From contig CALVDF010000008.1 in NCBI GenBank assembly GCA_944326245.1, positions 47,026-111,025 on the forward strand: a DNA stretch of 64,000 bases. Direction: 5' to 3'. A model generated the notes under the pieces. The model was not told where the DNA came from, searched no databases, and was given only the letters and a program-made list of their open reading frames with translations. Positions 16,526 through 25,581 of the stretch are shown here, in pieces (the stretch's first letter is position 1; every line of letters begins with the position of its first letter). Made by a program: the position numbers and the translations under genes. The DNA comes from an uncultured Bacteroidales bacterium. GTDB lineage: Bacteria; Bacteroidota; Bacteroidia; Bacteroidales; UBA932.

Positions 16526-17944
16526 TTAAATGTTTGTAGATGAACCTTTCCGTGCTGTCTCTGTATTGCATGAGGCTGTGGAGGACAGTTCTTCTTTCCA
16601 TATCTGTTCGAATGTGCGGGCCGTGAATTCAGGCAGTTCGCGTGAGCGGCCCCAGGCATTGGCCCCGCAGTAGAGGAGGCCGCGCGGGGATATTTTCTCA
16701 CCTAGCCTTCCTGCCTTGATGCAGAAATGGAACATGCCAGGACTGCCGAGGGCCGTGTTGAGCACCTTGACAATGCCTTTCTTCACGGGGTTGGCCAGTC
16801 CGAGAGTGTCGAGTTCCTGCCTCCAGGAGTAGATCTGTTCGCCGAGGTCGATCTTCACGGGGCAGACGTTGGAGCAGGACATGCAGAGGCTGCAAGCAGA
16901 GACATTGCCGCTGTACTGCTTCGGGTCGGCGAGCATGCCGAGGTTGATGCCGAGGGGTCCGGGGATGAAGTAGGAGTAGGAGTAGCCTCCGGAGCGGCGG
17001 TAGACAGGACAGGTGTTCATGCAGGAACCGCAGCGCAGGCAGCGTAGCATGTTGCGGTGTACCGGGTTGCCGAGGATCTTGCTGCGGCCGTTGTCCACTA
17101 TGACGATATGCATTTCCTGACCTTCCACAGGGCGTTTGTAGTGGGAGGTGTAGGTGGTGGAGTGCTGTCCGGTGGCAGAGCGGGCGAGCAGTCGGTGGTA
17201 TATGGCGAGGGCGTCGTAGTCGGGTATGACTTTCTCGAGGCCCATGATTGCTATGTGCAGCTTGGGGAAGGATGTGCCCATGTCGGCGTTGCCCTCGTTG
17301 GTGCATACCACGAAGGCTCCTGAGGAGGCCACGGCGAAGTTGACCCCGGTCATGGCGGCATCGGCATGGAGGAATTTGTCGCGCAGGTGCTCCCTGGCGG
17401 CATGGGTGAGGTAGGTCGGGTCGCTGTTGCCGTGTTCGGTGCCCAGTTCCCTCTCGAAGAGCTCGCCCACTTCCTGCCTCTTGACATGGATGGCGGGAAG
17501 TACAATATGGCTAGGCGGCTGGTGCATGAGCTGCATGATGCGCTCCCCGAGGTCGCTCTCGACTGCTTCTATGCCGCGCTCTTCCAGATAGGGGGAGAGG
17601 CCGCATTCTTCGGCGAGCATGGACTTGCTTTTGACCAGGTGCTTGACTCCGTGTTCCTTGAGTATGTTGTATACTGTCTCGTTGTGCTCCAGGGCGTCTT
17701 TGGCCCAATGTACGTGTATGCCGTTGGCAGTGGCGTTGCGCTCGAACATCTCGAGGTAGTAGGCGAGGTGGGTGATGGTATGCATCTTGGTGCGTGCGGC
17801 CGCTTCCCTGAGGGCTTCCCATTCGGGGATGGAGCGGGCCATGTTGTCCCTTTTCTGGCGCACGAACCAGAGGGCCTGGTTGTGCCAGTCGGTGCGCGGC
17901 CTGTCGGCTATGAATTTTTCCGCAGCTTTGGAATGTGAACTCAT
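16526..17944 (-). CDS. lutB: L-lactate utilisation iron-sulfur protein LutB
   Basis: 472-residue iron-sulfur subunit of the LutABC complex. The N-terminal half (about 60-290) is a LUD domain. Two 4Fe-4S clusters are encoded by 'CLRCGSCMNTCPVYRR' (about 300-315) and 'CSLCMSCSNVCPVKIDLG' (about 350-368), followed by a DUF3390-type C-terminal tail. This matches family length and order. Gene order lutA-lutB-lutC with a lactate permease upstream, all on the minus strand with short spacings (12 and 13 bases around this gene), makes the assignment firm. The last about 20 residues are Ser/Thr rich and poorly conserved. Confidence 0.93.
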   Translation of the reverse strand: MSSHSKAAEKFIADRPRTDWHNQALWFVRQKRDNMARSIPEWEALREAAARTKMHTITHLAYYLEMFERNATANGIHVHWAKDALEHNETVYNILKEHGVKHLVKSKSMLAEECGLSPYLEERGIEAVESDLGERIMQLMHQPPSHIVLPAIHVKRQEVGELFERELGTEHGNSDPTYLTHAAREHLRDKFLHADAAMTGVNFAVASSGAFVVCTNEGNADMGTSFPKLHIAIMGLEKVIPDYDALAIYHRLLARSATGQHSTTYTSHYKRPVEGQEMHIVIVDNGRSKILGNPVHRNMLRCLRCGSCMNTCPVYRRSGGYSYSYFIPGPLGINLGMLADPKQYSGNVSACSLCMSCSNVCPVKIDLGEQIYSWRQELDTLGLANPVKKGIVKVLNTALGSPGMFHFCIKAGRLGEKISPRGLLYCGANAWGRSRELPEFTARTFEQIWKEELSSTASCNTETARKGSSTNI

Positions 17945-17956
17945 GATCTTGAAGGT

Positions 17957-18697
17957 TTAGAGGTTTGATGCCAGGATCTCGACGATGTGGATGGTCTTGA
18001 TGGGGAGCTTCTCACGCTTGATGACACCTTCCATGTGCATCAGGCAGGAGGAGTCGGCGCCGGTGATGTATTCGGCTCCGGTGGACATGTGGTCGCGGAC
18101 CTTGTCCTGGCCCATGCAGGCGGATACGGCGGGCTCTTCTACGGAGAACATGCCTCCGAAGCCGCAGCACTCGTCGACTCTGGATGGCTCGGTGATCTCT
18201 ATGCCGTCCACCATCGAGAGGAGGTCCTTGAGTTTGGAAAAATGGGGTATGTTCAGCTCACTGGGGGAGGCCAGTCCGAGGAGTCGGAGTCCGTGGCAGC
18301 TGTTGTGCACGCTCACCTTGTGAGGGAATGAGGCATGCGGCAGCTCCGAGGGCTTTACTACATCGTGGATGAACTCGCAGATCTCATAGATCCTGCTGCT
18401 GAGGCATTCGTGGGCCTCCTTGTGCAGGATGTCAGGGTAGTGGTCCTTGACGAAGGCCACGCAGCTGCCGGAGGGGCCTACCACGTAGTCATAGTCGTGG
18501 AAGAGTTTCTCCATGTTGCGGGCCAGAGGGGCCGAATCCTTCTCGAAGCCTCCGTTGGCCATGGGCTGGCCGCAGCAGGTCTGGCCGAGAGGGTAATCCA
18601 CATCCACTCCGAGTGAGCGCAGCAGCTTGTAGGACGCCACTCCCACCTGCGGGTAAATGGCGTTTACGAAACAGGGTATAAACAGTCCTACTTTCAT
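17957..18697 (-). CDS. lutA: L-lactate utilisation protein LutA (CCG-domain Fe-S oxidoreductase)
   Basis: 246-residue subunit of LutABC with two Cys-rich CCG domains, as in GlpC and heterodisulfide reductase B. The first carries 'IPCFVNAIYP' (about 7-16) and 'GQTCCGQPMANGG' (about 38-50); the second 'VSVHNSCHGLRLLG' (about 126-139) and 'VDECCGFGGMFS' (about 173-184). These Cys sets bind an Fe-S cluster and are thought to take part in lactate-derived electron transfer. It follows the lactate permease after 26 bases and precedes lutB by 12. Confidence 0.93.
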   Translation of the reverse strand: MKVGLFIPCFVNAIYPQVGVASYKLLRSLGVDVDYPLGQTCCGQPMANGGFEKDSAPLARNMEKLFHDYDYVVGPSGSCVAFVKDHYPDILHKEAHECLSSRIYEICEFIHDVVKPSELPHASFPHKVSVHNSCHGLRLLGLASPSELNIPHFSKLKDLLSMVDGIEITEPSRVDECCGFGGMFSVEEPAVSACMGQDKVRDHMSTGAEYITGADSSCLMHMEGVIKREKLPIKTIHIVEILASNL

Positions 18698-18723
18698 GTG
18701 TCGTTGTTATTTTGAAAATATTG

Positions 18724-20235
18724 TTATGCGTAGGCGAAGATATATACTATGACACCGGTAATGATGACGTAACCGAGGGCGTAGAGGATGGCGGATTTTA
18801 GGATCTTGCCTTCCTGGCCCTGCTGTCCGCAGGCGGATGTTGCAATGGCAATGCTCTGCGGGGAGATGATCTTGCCTCCGGTAGCGCCGGCGGTGTTGGC
18901 GGCGGAGAGCCAGACAGGATCGGCTCCGATGTGGCCGGCCACTCCGGCCTGCAGCTTGCCGAAGAGGATGTTGGCCGAAGTATCACTTCCGGTCAGGAAT
19001 GTTCCTATGGCCCCTATGGCAGGGGCGAAGAGGGGGTAGAGGGTGCCGGTGGCTGCAGCTAAGGCTACTGCCAGGGTATTGATCATGCCGGAGGTCTCCA
19101 TGATGGAGGAGAATCCCACCAGGCAGATGACAGTGATGAAGGTCTTTTTGAGCTGTACGGTGGACTTCCACAGCAGGAGAAGCAGGGCACCGGCCTTGCC
19201 ACCCTGCAGCAGGCCGCCGATGAAGGAGCCGATGAAGAGCAGGATGCCGCCTTGGGTGAGCCATTGTACCGAATAGGTGCGGATGTCTCCGCCGATGTTG
19301 AAGTCTATGGAGGTCTCGGCTATGGGTGCCAGGATGTCCCTGAGTGGCAGCAGTGGGCTGGTCAGCAGGATGAGGACCATGATGAGGGCATAGACGGCCC
19401 AGGCCTGGATCATCTGTCTGCCGCTGTACCTGCCGTTGATGCCGGAGGCTTCCCGTCCGGACTTGCGGTCCAGGATACGTCCCAGGAGTATGATGACTGC
19501 AATGGCTGCGACTGATCCAAGGATGGCTGGAGTCTCGGGACCGATGTATTTTGCTGCAAGGTATTGTACTGCGAGGGATACCGCTCCGATGACCCCGCCG
19601 ATAAGGATGTTGCGGGGCAGAGCCTTCCATCCAGGCACTGTGAGCTGGGCTATGACTACCGGCACCAGGAGCATGGTCACGGAGAGCTGGGCTACTACGG
19701 CCGGAGCTACTTCCATCACGTCCAGGGCGGTTTCCTCGGCCAGCACGATGACGGGTACTCCTACCGCTCCGAATGCCGTCGGGACGCTGTTGGCTATCAG
19801 GCTGACCAGAGCTGAGAAGCCCGGTCTGAATCCCAGGCTGATAAGTATCGCAGCGGGTATGGCTACAGCCGTACCGAAGCCGGCCATGCCTTCGAGCAGG
19901 CCTCCGAAACCCCAGGTGATCAGCAGTACCTGTATGCACTTGTTGGAGGATATGGATGAGAACTGGGCCTTCAGCACCTCTATCTTGCCGGTATGCAGCA
20001 GGACATTGTAGCTGTAGATGGCCATCAGGATGATCAGCAGTATGGGCACCAGTGCTTTGAGCGCTCCGTAGAAAAACGACAGGCTGGTCTGCTGCAGCGG
20101 CTGGTCAAAATACCAGACGGCTATGACGATGGTTGCGATGAGTGTTACGAGGCTGCTCCGGTCTCCGGAGACTTTGAAGACGCCCATCAGCACGATGAGT
20201 ATCAGAATGGGCAGAAGGGCAAGAAGTATGTCCAT
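18724..20235 (-). CDS. lctP: L-lactate permease (LctP family)
   Basis: Inner-membrane lactate uptake carrier of the LctP/LldP family. The 503-residue protein is hydrophobic throughout, with about 12-13 membrane segments. Recognisable family blocks are 'GFGGLLEGMAGFGTAVAIPAA' region (about 110-130), 'ANSVPTAFGAVGVPV' (about 148-162), 'GTFLTGSDTSANILFGKLQ' (about 420-438) and 'ANTAGATGGKIISPQSIAIA' (about 453-472). As first gene of the lctP-lutABC operon it links import with oxidation to pyruvate. A -7-like box lies upstream at 20328-20335. Confidence 0.94.
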   Translation of the reverse strand: MDILLALLPILILIVLMGVFKVSGDRSSLVTLIATIVIAVWYFDQPLQQTSLSFFYGALKALVPILLIILMAIYSYNVLLHTGKIEVLKAQFSSISSNKCIQVLLITWGFGGLLEGMAGFGTAVAIPAAILISLGFRPGFSALVSLIANSVPTAFGAVGVPVIVLAEETALDVMEVAPAVVAQLSVTMLLVPVVIAQLTVPGWKALPRNILIGGVIGAVSLAVQYLAAKYIGPETPAILGSVAAIAVIILLGRILDRKSGREASGINGRYSGRQMIQAWAVYALIMVLILLTSPLLPLRDILAPIAETSIDFNIGGDIRTYSVQWLTQGGILLFIGSFIGGLLQGGKAGALLLLLWKSTVQLKKTFITVICLVGFSSIMETSGMINTLAVALAAATGTLYPLFAPAIGAIGTFLTGSDTSANILFGKLQAGVAGHIGADPVWLSAANTAGATGGKIISPQSIAIATSACGQQGQEGKILKSAILYALGYVIITGVIVYIFAYA

Positions 20236-20298
20236 AATTATATCGGTTTTTTCTTCTTCTCAGCGTCATGAACTGATGACGGAGTCTCTCCATGTTGC

Positions 20299-20335
20299 GG
20301 TCCGGCGGGACCGCTTGAATAGCGGTGCAAAAATA
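20299..20335 (-). promoter_or_regulatory. Putative -7 box and palindromes upstream of the lactate operon
   Basis: TATTTTTG on the minus strand at 20335-20328, without a good -33. Just downstream are the palindromes ACCGCT..AGCGGT (20310-20326) and GGTCC..GGACC (20299-20312), possible operator or leader stem. Confidence 0.35.
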
Positions 20336-20384
20336 CAAAAAAAATGCACATTCCGCCTATTTGTGCAAGACGGAAGTGCGGATC

Positions 20385-21731
20385 TCAGCCGTTGAGTTGT
20401 GAGAAGCGGGCTCTCAGGTCCCGGATGGAGCGGCGGAGCTTCGGGGCGCAGAGCAGCCGCAGGTCGGATACTGCCAGCCGCAGCAGGCGGTAGGCTTCCT
20501 GGCACAGGACGGTGGCGGGCACGAGGGCGATTGACAGACCCAGGGCCCATTCCCACGGCAGGGTGCAGTAGAGCACGACGGCGTAGACAATCAGCAATAC
20601 GGGCCATAGCACGAGGGTGACCACGAAGCGGATCGAGTTGTAGAAGGCGCGGTCCTTCATCTTCGAGAAGAGGAAGGCGGACAGGCCGGTTACGGGAAGG
20701 GTCAGCACTCCTGCCGGGATGGTGTAGGGGAGGGTGACAATGAGTACCAGCAGCTGGAACAGGCGGGACCAGAAGGGGTGCTTCTTGATGACGGAGCCGA
20801 GGGAAATACCCCGTTCTTCCCGCTCGCGGTGGATGTCGGCGGCGCGTCCAAGCAACTCTGCGGCTTGTCCCGGTTCGGAGGTCCGCAGCCGGGCGATCTG
20901 CCCGAGGGTCATCTTGTTGGCGGAGAATCGGGTGGTCAGGGCGTGGCGGCGTGCGCCGGGATGCTCCTTCCTCCAGGTGTCCACCTGCTGATTGATGACT
21001 GCGGCGCAGGTTTCCAGTGTGGCGTCGTAGTGCTCGTCATCGGGGATGTAGAGGATGACATCTTTCATCCGCTCGGAGAGATCGTCTTTCATCAGGTTCA
21101 TGATCTCCGGCTGGGTGAGCGAGGCGTGGTCCCTGAGGTATTCGCTGACATTGATGGGGTCTCCTATCTGTACCAGGACAGTGGAGCGGAAACGGAAGAA
21201 GTTGCCGTATTCCAGGCCTACAGGCACTATGTAGAGTGGCAGGCGGCCGTCCATCAGTTCTTCGGCCTCGATGGCTATGCGGAAGATGCCCTTGGACAGG
21301 GGCAGCAGCGAGTGCTTGGCCTGGTGCCGTCCTTCGGGCAGGATGCAGAAGGGTACCTTGTCCATGAGCACGTCTACGCTCTTGTGGATGATCTCGGTGT
21401 TCTTGCGCACCTCGTCCATGCCGTCGCGGATGCGCATGATGGGCATGATCTTCAGGAAGCGGAGAATCTTCGCGACCTTGGGATTCCTGAATATGTCGGC
21501 CCTGGCCACGAAAACTTTCTGCTTGCGGTCCATGGCCAGGATGACCAGGGCGTCCATCAGGGCGTTGGTGTGGTTGGGAGCGTAGATGACTGCCCCGTCG
21601 GCCGGAACCTTGTCCAGACCCACGTATTTTATCTTGCGGTACGCCATCTTGAGGGAGAAGTCGACGTAATGTCTGAGAAAGGCGTAGAGTCCGTCGAAGT
21701 CCTGTATTTTCCTGTTTCCCTTTTTACTCAT
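20385..21731 (-). CDS. 1-acyl-glycerol-3-phosphate acyltransferase-like membrane protein
   Basis: PlsC-type acyltransferase that would add an acyl chain to a glycerol phosphate lipid at the inner membrane. The acyltransferase domain covers about residues 30-240, with 'APNHTNALMDAL' (about 50-61, catalytic His), 'PIMRIRDGM' (about 95-103), 'LPEGRHQ' (about 134-140) and 'VPVGLEYGN' (about 172-180). The C-terminal 150 residues hold membrane segments (about 325-350 and 365-410), so the 448-residue protein is longer than canonical PlsC, a form common in Bacteroidota. It starts 12 bases after the BASS transporter gene, in one operon. The exact substrate is not readable. Confidence 0.85.
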   Translation of the reverse strand: MSKKGNRKIQDFDGLYAFLRHYVDFSLKMAYRKIKYVGLDKVPADGAVIYAPNHTNALMDALVILAMDRKQKVFVARADIFRNPKVAKILRFLKIMPIMRIRDGMDEVRKNTEIIHKSVDVLMDKVPFCILPEGRHQAKHSLLPLSKGIFRIAIEAEELMDGRLPLYIVPVGLEYGNFFRFRSTVLVQIGDPINVSEYLRDHASLTQPEIMNLMKDDLSERMKDVILYIPDDEHYDATLETCAAVINQQVDTWRKEHPGARRHALTTRFSANKMTLGQIARLRTSEPGQAAELLGRAADIHREREERGISLGSVIKKHPFWSRLFQLLVLIVTLPYTIPAGVLTLPVTGLSAFLFSKMKDRAFYNSIRFVVTLVLWPVLLIVYAVVLYCTLPWEWALGLSIALVPATVLCQEAYRLLRLAVSDLRLLCAPKLRRSIRDLRARFSQLNG

Positions 21732-21743
21732 TTCCCTTTGACT

Positions 21744-22718
21744 TTATGCGGCAGTCCCCGGCCTGCTCTCAGGCAGCGGGTGCCTGCGGAAAATATATGC
21801 GATGGTCAGTCCTGCGATGATGTGCCAGATGCCCCACCATGCAGTTACGAAAAGCATTCCTCCGTAGTGCCCGTGCCAGATTTCAGGAGGGAATATGGCA
21901 GGGTTGAATAGGAGTACGAGGCCCAGCCCCGAGTTCTGGATACCTACTTCGATGGTTACCGATCTGCGGTCGATCAGCGGCAGCCGGCCGAGGGTGGCTC
22001 CGCCGTAGCCTGTGGCGAAAGCGGCTCCGTTGTGCAGCAGGACGATGAAGAATATGAAGATGATGTTGTCGATGAACAGCTGGAAGTTCTGGGCAAACGA
22101 GGCTACGACCATAAGGAGGAACAGCAGGATGGAGAGCATCTGCGCCGGTTTGGTGATCTTCTTCGTGGCGTTGGGGAAATACCGGGCGAAGAGCATTCCC
22201 AGGACAATGGGGATGCCCAGGAGCAGCAGTATCTGCCACAACATCGGGAGGAAAGGAATGACCAGCCGGGGTATGTCGCCCGAAACGCTTATGGCATGGT
22301 AGTACAATGTGCCCCAAAGGTAGAAGTTGAGGGGGGTGATAAGCGGGGCAAATACGGTGGTCACGGCTGTCATGCTCACGGAAAGCTCTACATTGCCCTT
22401 CGAGAGGGAAGAGATGAAATTGGAGATGTTGCCGCCGGGGCAGGATGCTACCAGTATCATGCCGAGAGCCACCATCGGGGTGATCCAATGGTTCAGGGCC
22501 AGGCAGATAAGGAATGTCACTGCAGGCAGTCCGACCCACTGCAGGAGAATGCCGGTGATGATGGACCTGGGATGGCGGAATACGTTTTTGAATGTTTCCG
22601 TCTTTATTCCGAGGGCCACGCCGAACATTATGAAAGCCAGCAGGATGTTGACTATCATCATGCCGTTCTCCCCGAAGTTGATCGAAATGGAGTTGAGGCT
22701 TTCCAGTTGCTCTTTCAT
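21744..22718 (-). CDS. Bile acid:sodium symporter family (BASS) transporter
   Basis: 324-residue inner-membrane transporter with nine or ten hydrophobic segments and the SBF-family signature 'MILVASCPGGNISNFISSL' (about 88-106) and a second crossover region near 'IEVGIQNSGLGLVL' (about 255-268, the conserved ExGxQNxxL motif). The family moves organic anions with sodium; bacterial members carry bile acids, pantoate or other acids, and the substrate here cannot be assigned. A pgk terminator lies in the 105 bases upstream, so this gene and the acyltransferase probably start their own transcript. Confidence 0.88.
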   Translation of the reverse strand: MKEQLESLNSISINFGENGMMIVNILLAFIMFGVALGIKTETFKNVFRHPRSIITGILLQWVGLPAVTFLICLALNHWITPMVALGMILVASCPGGNISNFISSLSKGNVELSVSMTAVTTVFAPLITPLNFYLWGTLYYHAISVSGDIPRLVIPFLPMLWQILLLLGIPIVLGMLFARYFPNATKKITKPAQMLSILLFLLMVVASFAQNFQLFIDNIIFIFFIVLLHNGAAFATGYGGATLGRLPLIDRRSVTIEVGIQNSGLGLVLLFNPAIFPPEIWHGHYGGMLFVTAWWGIWHIIAGLTIAYIFRRHPLPESRPGTAA

Positions 22719-22731
22719 CGTCTGTCTGTTT

Positions 22732-22785
22732 CAAAAATGAGGCTGTGACCAAAGGATTTTCAGGTATCTCCAGTCACGGCCTCAT
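22732..22785 (-). terminator. Intrinsic terminator of pgk
   Basis: 13-bp stem with one G-U pair: 22785-22773 with 22749-22737 on the minus strand (ATGAGGCCGTGAC / GTCACAGCCTCAT), then TTTTTG. It separates pgk from the BASS transporter. Confidence 0.75.
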
Positions 22786-22823
22786 ACTGTTGTTGAGGTG
22801 TGTCAGAATGGTTCTGACCGCCG

Positions 22824-24074
22824 TTATTCTCTAATTGCCTTGATGCCGGGCAGCTCCTTTCCCTCCAGGAACTCCAGCATCGCACCGCCGCCGGTGGACA
22901 CGTAGCTTACCTTGTCTGCATAGCCCATCTGGGTGACTGCAGCCACTGAGTCGCCGCCGCCTACGAGGGTGAACGCTCCTTTTGCCGTAGCCTCAGCGAG
23001 AATCCCTGCAATGGTGTTGGTGCCGTGGGCGAAGTTGGGCATTTCGAATACGCCTACGGGGCCGTTCCAGAGTATGGTCTTGGAGTTCAGCAGGACCTCT
23101 TTCCATTCGGCAACTGCCTTGGGTGAGGCGTCCATGCCCATCCATCCGTCGGGAATGGCGTTCGAAGGGCAGATCTGGGTGTTCGCATTGTTGTCGAAGG
23201 CGTCGGCAGCCACAACCTCTGTGGAGAAATACAGCTTGACGCCTTTCTCCTTGGCCTTGGCCATGGTGTCGAGGGCTGTCTGGAGCTGGTCGTCCTCTAC
23301 GAGGGAGGTTCCGATGGTGCCGCCCTGGGCTTTCATGAAGGTGTAGACCATGCCGCCGCCGATGATCATGTTGTCGGCCAGATCGAGCAGGTGCTCTATG
23401 ACTCCGAGTTTGGAGGAGACTTTGGCTCCGCCGAGGATGACGGTCAGGGGACGCTGGGGATTGCCCAGGACCTTGTCAATCGCCTTGATCTCGCCTTCCA
23501 TCACGTAGCCGAACATCTTGTCGTTGGGGAAGTATTTGGCGATGAGGGCTGTGGAGGCGTGGGCGCGGTGGGCTGTCCCGAATGCGTCGTTGATGTAGCA
23601 GTCGGCGTAGGATGCCAGGTGCTCGGTGAATTTCTTCTGGCTTTCCTTCACTGCGGCCTTTGCGGCTTTCTTCTCCTCTTCGGTGGCGTCCTCGGCCAGT
23701 CCGCGGGGCTTGCCCTCCTCCTCTGCGTAGAAGCGCAGGTTCTCGAGCAGGAGCACTTCGCCGGGCTTGAGGGCGGCGGCCTGCTCATCTGCCTTCATGC
23801 AGTCGGGAGCGAACTGCACCTTGGTGCCGAGCAGTTCTTCTATGCGTCCGATAATGTGCTTGAGGGAGAATTTCTCCGCAGGTCCTTTCGGCTTCCCGAG
23901 ATGGGACATTATGATGAGGGAGCCTCCGCCGGCCAGTACCTTTTTCAAGGTGGGGATTGCGGCGCGGATACGGGTGTCGTCAGTGATGTTGAAGTCTGCG
24001 TCGAGAGGAACGTTGAAATCCACTCTCACAATGGCCTTCTTGCCATTAAAGTCATAAGAGTCTATGTTCTGCAT
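22824..24074 (-). CDS. pgk: Phosphoglycerate kinase
   Basis: Glycolytic enzyme forming ATP from 1,3-bisphosphoglycerate. 416 residues, normal length, cytoplasmic. Motifs: '[10 protein letters not shown]' (about 17-26), 'SHLGKPKG' (about 57-64), 'LLENLRF' (about 109-115), '[13 protein letters not shown]' (about 162-174), '[13 protein letters not shown]' (about 214-226), 'WNGPVGVFE' (about 337-345) and 'GGGDSVAAV' (about 372-380). It has its own -7 box (24104-24097) and a strong terminator, so it is monocistronic. A short acidic insertion near 120-135 ('[20 protein letters not shown]' region) is common in this phylum. Confidence 0.97.
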   Translation of the reverse strand: MQNIDSYDFNGKKAIVRVDFNVPLDADFNITDDTRIRAAIPTLKKVLAGGGSLIIMSHLGKPKGPAEKFSLKHIIGRIEELLGTKVQFAPDCMKADEQAAALKPGEVLLLENLRFYAEEEGKPRGLAEDATEEEKKAAKAAVKESQKKFTEHLASYADCYINDAFGTAHRAHASTALIAKYFPNDKMFGYVMEGEIKAIDKVLGNPQRPLTVILGGAKVSSKLGVIEHLLDLADNMIIGGGMVYTFMKAQGGTIGTSLVEDDQLQTALDTMAKAKEKGVKLYFSTEVVAADAFDNNANTQICPSNAIPDGWMGMDASPKAVAEWKEVLLNSKTILWNGPVGVFEMPNFAHGTNTIAGILAEATAKGAFTLVGGGDSVAAVTQMGYADKVSYVSTGGGAMLEFLEGKELPGIKAIRE

Positions 24075-24096
24075 AACCGTATAGTTTATCCGGCCG

Positions 24097-24104
24097 CAAA
24101 ATTA
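24097..24104 (-). promoter_or_regulatory. -7 box of pgk
   Basis: TAATTTTG on the minus strand, 22 bases before the ATG at 24074. The -33 region is not a clear match. Confidence 0.45.
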
Positions 24105-24123
24105 CAAAATTCTGTGGAAAATC

Positions 24124-24654
24124 TTACATAAAATGCCGGCCGGTCGGAGCTGGTCCCGGAGGCGGGCCCTGGCGGTGCCCGTGGTCAGGACCTTCAGGCC
24201 CCCTGCCTCTGCCGGCCAGACGGTCCATCATCTCCCGTTCTGCCTCGAATACCTGAAGTATCTGTTTCTGTGTCAGGAATCCGCTGTATATCCCGTAGTA
24301 TTTTTCGCGCAGCTCCAGGATCTTCCTGCTCTGGGCAAAGCGGTTCTGCAGATACTCGGCTGTCTCTTCTTCGTCAGCATCGGGACGGAGTCTGCCGGGG
24401 CGGGGGGCTGTTTCCCAGAGTTCTTTCTGGAAATTGCAGTAGGCCTCAGTGAACAGGGCGGCAGTCTCCTCGTCCAGGCCGAGCCTTTCGCTTATGTGCA
24501 TGGCTTGTTTGGCGGTAAGTTCTTCCCGGGATATCTGTTGTTCCGTGGGAACCTGCTGACGTTTGTTTTTCTGTTCGCGGGTGCCGGCTTCCGAAGTGCC
24601 GCAGACGGCCACCAGAACGGCGGCGGCCAACATTAATTTCAGTATTGTCCTCAT
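24124..24654 (-). CDS. Secreted Spy/CpxP-like helical protein
   Basis: 176 residues with a signal peptide (about 1-23). The mature part is helical and charged, with the arrangement 'LTAKQAMHISERLGLDEETAALF' (about 49-71) and 'RFAQSRKILELREKYYGIYSGFLTQKQI' (about 109-136), like periplasmic Spy/CpxP or heavy-metal-sensor proteins whose helices end in a 'LT..Q...' turn. The C-terminus is a Gly/Pro/His-rich tail that could bind metal. It is the third gene of an operon with an ECF sigma factor, so a role in envelope stress sensing is plausible. Family call is by pattern, not by a defining residue. Confidence 0.65.
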   Translation of the reverse strand: MRTILKLMLAAAVLVAVCGTSEAGTREQKNKRQQVPTEQQISREELTAKQAMHISERLGLDEETAALFTEAYCNFQKELWETAPRPGRLRPDADEEETAEYLQNRFAQSRKILELREKYYGIYSGFLTQKQILQVFEAEREMMDRLAGRGRGPEGPDHGHRQGPPPGPAPTGRHFM

Positions 24655-24681
24655 GATTGAAAAGATTTGATAAAATGTGTT

Positions 24682-25572
24682 TTAATTCCAGTACAAGAAT
24701 ATGTCCGAGCGGTAGGTCTCCAGAATATGCGTGCGGTCCTCATAGCTGAGGCTCTCAAATGCAGATTCGATATCGCTCATTTTTACGGTCTGTATGTTGC
24801 AGAGCCACGCGCTGAAGGCGACGATGACTGCAGCGGCGGCCGCGGAGCCTATGAGGACGGGTCTTAGGAGGGCGTGATTGCTGCGGGCTCTTCTGTGCTC
24901 CCGTTTTCCGGCAGGTGTACTTGCGGTGAGTACTGTCCCGGCTCCGGGAGCATGATTGTCCGGTCCGCCCGGCATTTCCGAAGGTTCCCCGGCCTTGATG
25001 GCGGTACCGGCGCCTGATGCTGTATCAATGATGCCTTCATTCTTAGCCCTTTCCCATATTTTCCCCTTAGCGATATGGTAACTGGTCTTCGCGCTGGCTG
25101 CGCTCATCTCTGTGATCCGTGCTATTTCGTTGTAGCTCAGCTCATCGTAGTAGCGCAGGTTGAATACCAGCTGCTGCCCTGCAGGCAGGGAGCGTATTGC
25201 CTTCTGGAGTCTGACGCCCTCCAGGTCGCTGTAGTCAGTGTATTCGTCAGCTGGCATTGCATTGACTCCGGAGCCGGGAGTGTCGATGGCGACCTGTCCT
25301 TCCCGGCGGCGTTCCAGTGTCCTCAGGGCCTCGTTCGTGGCTATCCTGTAGATCCAGGTTTTGAGCGAGCTGTCTCCCCTGAACCGGCCGACGGACCGGA
25401 ATATCCGGATGAAGGTCTCCTGAGCGGCGTCTTCTGCGTCATCGTGAGAGACCACCAGGCGGCGGATGTGCCAGTAGACAGCCTCCTTGTACCTGTCCAT
25501 CAGCATTTTGAAACCCTGCTCCGGGTCAGATTTTATTGTTGTGGCTATATGCCTTTCCTGCAGCCGCTTCAT
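24682..25572 (-). CDS. ECF RNA polymerase sigma factor with a C-terminal transmembrane tail
   Basis: 296 residues. Sigma region 2 spans about 20-92, with 'YWHIRRLVVSHDDAEDAAQE' and 'FRGDSSLKTWIYRIATNEA'; region 4 spans about 121-176, with the helix-turn-helix 'LSYNEIARITEMSAASAKTSYHIAKGKI'. Beyond the usual end there is a Gly/Ala/Pro linker (about 183-230), one membrane segment (about 236-257) and 39 residues that would lie in the periplasm ('LSYEDRTHILETYRSDIF'). In the usual Bacteroidota arrangement a separate small membrane protein follows the sigma gene; here the two seem fused. The fusion suggests tethering to the membrane and release on signal, which is inference. It starts 9 bases after the upstream gene. 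Confidence 0.85.
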   Translation of the reverse strand: MKRLQERHIATTIKSDPEQGFKMLMDRYKEAVYWHIRRLVVSHDDAEDAAQETFIRIFRSVGRFRGDSSLKTWIYRIATNEALRTLERRREGQVAIDTPGSGVNAMPADEYTDYSDLEGVRLQKAIRSLPAGQQLVFNLRYYDELSYNEIARITEMSAASAKTSYHIAKGKIWERAKNEGIIDTASGAGTAIKAGEPSEMPGGPDNHAPGAGTVLTASTPAGKREHRRARSNHALLRPVLIGSAAAAAVIVAFSAWLCNIQTVKMSDIESAFESLSYEDRTHILETYRSDIFLYWN

Positions 25573-25581
25573 CTTTTCATA

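Noticed and set aside
16513..16701. Upstream start for lutC
   Set aside because: The extension lies within lutB in another frame; the LUD domain starts after ATG 16512.
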